In this document: piece after piece, positions 62,300 through 64,000 of the stretch | How the letters are laid out: each line of letters starts with the position of its first letter | How positions within the stretch are numbered: position 1 is the first letter of the stretch | Assembly: GCA_021792355.1 (NCBI GenBank) | Contig: JAJYUV010000005.1 | Location: forward strand, 1-64,000 | Length of the DNA: 64,000 bases | Direction of reading: 5' to 3' | Source of the DNA: Thermoplasmata archaeon | Lineage (GTDB): Archaea; Thermoplasmatota; Thermoplasmata; Thermoplasmatales; GCA-001856825 | Notes under the pieces: generated by a model | Seen by the model: the letters and a program-made list of their open reading frames with translations, nothing else | Told to the model about the DNA's origin: nothing | The model's database searches: none | Program-made: the position numbers and the translations under genes

Positions 62300-62396
62300 G
62301 CCGGGGTGGCCCAGACCGGTAAGGCGCAAGCCTGGAACAGTTTTACAGAAAGCTTGTTCTCGCAAGAGATCGGGAGTTCAAATCTCCCCCCCGGCG
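62300..62396 (+). tRNA. tRNA-Ser (anticodon GGA) with a predicted 13-nt intron
   Basis: Acceptor GCCGGGG (62300-62306) pairs with CCCCGGC, with discriminator G at 62396; the variable arm TCTC-GCAA-GAGA and the T arm GGGAG/CTCCC are clear. The D stem is GCC/GGC. The anticodon stem CAAGC (62327-62331) pairs with GCTTG (62352-62356), leaving a 20-nt loop. Reading 34-36 as GGA at 62334-62336 leaves 13 extra bases (62338-62350) at the canonical 37/38 position. A CTG/CAG helix and an AAA bulge fit a relaxed splicing motif. The mature length would be 84 nt. Confidence 0.9.
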
Positions 62397-62581
62397 TACC
62401 TTGCTCCGAGTTTTCTGTATTCAGCTCGCATGAAAAGTCCAGTAGTCTTATTGTCTGTCGAGAGACTTTTTCGACTGGATCGCCTCAATTAACTTCTCGA
62501 AAAAACGGTATCCTCTGAGAGAATCTACCGAAGCCAAATATTAATAGAAAATGCGGATTAAGAATTGTTTTCGGTGATCGC

Positions 62582-63802
62582 ATGACAAATAAAATCGAAA
62601 TGAATCGACCTATAGTTGAAATGGACGGAGACGAGATGACGAGAATTCTTTGGTCGTCCGTCAAAGAAAATTTGCTCTTACCGTATGTCAATTTGAAGAC
62701 TGAATATTACGATCTGCACGTAAGCAATAGGGACAAGACCAATGATCAAGTGACGTTCGATGCTGCGAACGCGGTCAAGAAATGGGGGGTAGGCGTAAAA
62801 TGTGCCACCATCACCCCAAACGCGGATAGAGTCAAGGAGTATAGCTTGAAAAAGGAGTGGCCGAGCCCAAACGGCACAATAAGGAAGATACTAGATGGAA
62901 CCGTCTTCAGAGCTCCGATCATGGTGAACTCAGTTCAGCCGGCAGTTAGATACTGGAAGAAACCCATAATCGTTGCAAGACATGCGTTCGGAGATATATA
63001 TGACGGAGTAGCAATTAGATTTAATGAGCCTGGATCTGCGGAGGTAACTTACACGGGAAAGTCGGGACATAGCGAAATGGTGAAATATCCGGAATTCAAG
63101 GGACCTGGTGTATTGTTAGGAATATACAATATCGACAAATCAATAGAAGGCTTCGCTGATGCATCATTCAAGTACGCAATCATGAAGAAAACGGACCTCT
63201 GGTTTGCTGCTAAGGACACGATATCTAAGGTGTATGATGCAAATTTCAAGGAAATATTTAGGAGAATCTACGAAACGAAGTACAAAGAGGAATTTGCAAA
63301 ACTTGGAATAAATTATTACTACTACCTTATCGACGATGCAATATCCAGGGTCGTCAGATCAGAGGGAGGCTTCGTTTGGGCGTGCAAGAACTACGATGGG
63401 GATGTTTTTTCAGATATGGTTTCGACCGCATTTGGCTCTCTTGCGCTCATGACCTCCGAACTATTTTCGCCGGAGGGGTACTATTTGTCTGAGGCAGCCC
63501 ATGGAACTGTACAGAGACACTATTACAAGTACCTCAAGGGAGAGAAGGTTTCTACAAATCCCACTGCCCTAATCTTTGCCTGGACAAGAGGACTAATGAG
63601 GAGGGGAGAGATTGATGGGCTAAAGGACCTTGTAAAATTCTCGGAGAAACTGGAAACAGCTGTCATCAAAACCATAGAGAAAGACAAGATAATGACTCAA
63701 GACATAGCTAAGCTGTCTGATCCGCCAGTCTCCAAATACGTAACATCCGATGAATTCATATCAGCAGTAAGGAAAAATTTGGAGATGGCTTTGAGTAACT
63801 AG
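62582..63802 (+). CDS. icd: NADP-type isocitrate dehydrogenase, eukaryote-like (type II) class
   Basis: Oxidatively decarboxylates isocitrate in the TCA cycle. The 406-residue protein shows the type II pattern: VEMDGDEMTRI at the start, then ATITPNADRVKEY, PNGTIRKILDGTVFRAPI, and later KNYDGDVFSDMVSTAFGSLALM and EAAHGTVQRHYYKY. This class is shared with eukaryotes and some bacteria and differs from the E. coli-like enzymes of many archaea. Start at 62582 or at the ATG 18 nt later. Confidence 0.94.
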   Translation: MTNKIEMNRPIVEMDGDEMTRILWSSVKENLLLPYVNLKTEYYDLHVSNRDKTNDQVTFDAANAVKKWGVGVKCATITPNADRVKEYSLKKEWPSPNGTIRKILDGTVFRAPIMVNSVQPAVRYWKKPIIVARHAFGDIYDGVAIRFNEPGSAEVTYTGKSGHSEMVKYPEFKGPGVLLGIYNIDKSIEGFADASFKYAIMKKTDLWFAAKDTISKVYDANFKEIFRRIYETKYKEEFAKLGINYYYYLIDDAISRVVRSEGGFVWACKNYDGDVFSDMVSTAFGSLALMTSELFSPEGYYLSEAAHGTVQRHYYKYLKGEKVSTNPTALIFAWTRGLMRRGEIDGLKDLVKFSEKLETAVIKTIEKDKIMTQDIAKLSDPPVSKYVTSDEFISAVRKNLEMALSN

Positions 63803-63964
63803 GACAAATAGTTTCGTCCAGATCTTGGGGAAGCGAGCAGCAGGGTAAGGTCCTGGTGCGAAAGGTAGATTGACTGCTCTGAATGGATTGGCCACAATAA
63901 AATCTCTCAACAACAAGAAAATATTTGCATCAACTAACGTTCTATCAATAAGAAGGATGAAACA
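63803..63964. other. Noncoding region after icd with inverted repeats
   Basis: Two foldable segments: GGACAAA with TTTCGTCC just after the icd stop, and GAGCAG...CTGCTC (about 63835-63880) enclosing a CAGG/CCTG stem. The first may assist termination. I cannot assign a known RNA family. Confidence 0.3.
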
Positions 63965-64000
63965 TTGAGGAGATGCATCGTTGCCGGGGTTTTGATAATA
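63965..64000 (+). CDS. Possible start of a gene cut by the window end
   Basis: TTG followed by AGG AGA TGC ATC GTT GCC GGG GTT TTG ATA is open to the end of the window and reads as a basic then hydrophobic N-terminus, as in a membrane or exported protein. Only 12 codons are visible, so this is weak. Confidence 0.2.
   Translation, partial: MRRCIVAGVLII

Noticed and set aside
1..64000. CRISPR array or complete insertion sequence
   Set aside because: No regularly spaced short repeats with unique spacers and no transposase or integrase motif were seen on either strand.

Overview
This window comes from a Thermoplasmatales-type euryarchaeon, most likely an acidophilic, cell-wall-less heterotroph. 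The main evidence is: an HTa (HU-like) DNA-binding protein instead of an archaeal histone; a 5S rRNA gene standing apart from 16S/23S; a tetrahydrofolate-dependent C1 cluster (fhs, ftcD); a GalE-like threonine dehydrogenase paired with 2-amino-3-ketobutyrate CoA ligase; a cytochrome b/Rieske/cupredoxin module; and archaeal information-processing genes throughout (RadB, FEN1, PriL, TFS, aIF5B, aEF1B, L7Ae, S28e, L24e, TiaS, Trm5, Pth2, archaeal SRP RNA). Genes are tightly packed, with many 1-4 nt overlaps and many GTG/TTG starts.

Layout. 1-8230: 5S rRNA, then DNA maintenance genes (HAD phosphatase, radB, fen1, tmk), methionine aminopeptidase, threonylcarbamoyl-AMP synthase, a MarC membrane protein, and tRNA processing or modification genes (thiI, rnz, truA). 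8250-11724: a methyltransferase, a GT4 glycosyltransferase and a PLP-dependent Cys/Met enzyme. 12106-15167: a respiratory operon (cupredoxin, Rieske, cytochrome b). 15168-16924: an accessory patch with three imperfect copies of the tRNA-Cys 3' end and its flank, spaced about 0.8 kb apart, enclosing a small membrane protein and a RelE/antitoxin pair. 16919-26198: a bacterial-type tRNA-guanine transglycosylase, CBS protein, ArgRS, a 964-residue surface protein, HtpX and a CDF transporter. 26256-29831: a translation operon (L7Ae, S28e, L24e, Ndk, aIF5B) with a zinc-ribbon protein and aEF1B downstream. 31107-31499: queF, followed by a candidate two-hairpin H/ACA guide RNA. 31702-39283: amino-acid and C1 catabolism (ilvA, fhs, ftcD, kbl, tdh). 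40821-43729: HTa, then an undescribed pair made of a small protein and a HerA/TraG-like ATPase carrying a C-terminal PD-(D/E)xK-like domain. 44126-50209: queD-queC, TFS, trm5, uppS, tiaS, AK6 and a CDP-alcohol phosphatidyltransferase. 50135-56563: priL, pepQ, an HD hydrolase, SRP RNA, and an ABC exporter with an Lrp-type regulator. 56643-64000: rpe, a TPR protein, a transglutaminase/membrane operon, pth2, nadE, an intron-containing tRNA-Ser(GGA) and isocitrate dehydrogenase.

The most notable biology is a dispersed set of 7-deazaguanine genes (queD, queC, a QueF with the NADPH-binding signature, and a PUA-less bacterial-type TGT). Together they predict preQ1 (queuosine-type) insertion into tRNA in an archaeon, rather than only the usual archaeosine route. 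Other second-look items are the ATPase-nuclease pair, the tRNA-Cys-derived repeat array, the candidate H/ACA RNA, a minimal tRNA-Ser intron, and a cupredoxin that lacks the usual loop histidine. All motif positions, alignments and RNA foldings were worked out by eye; no searches were run.
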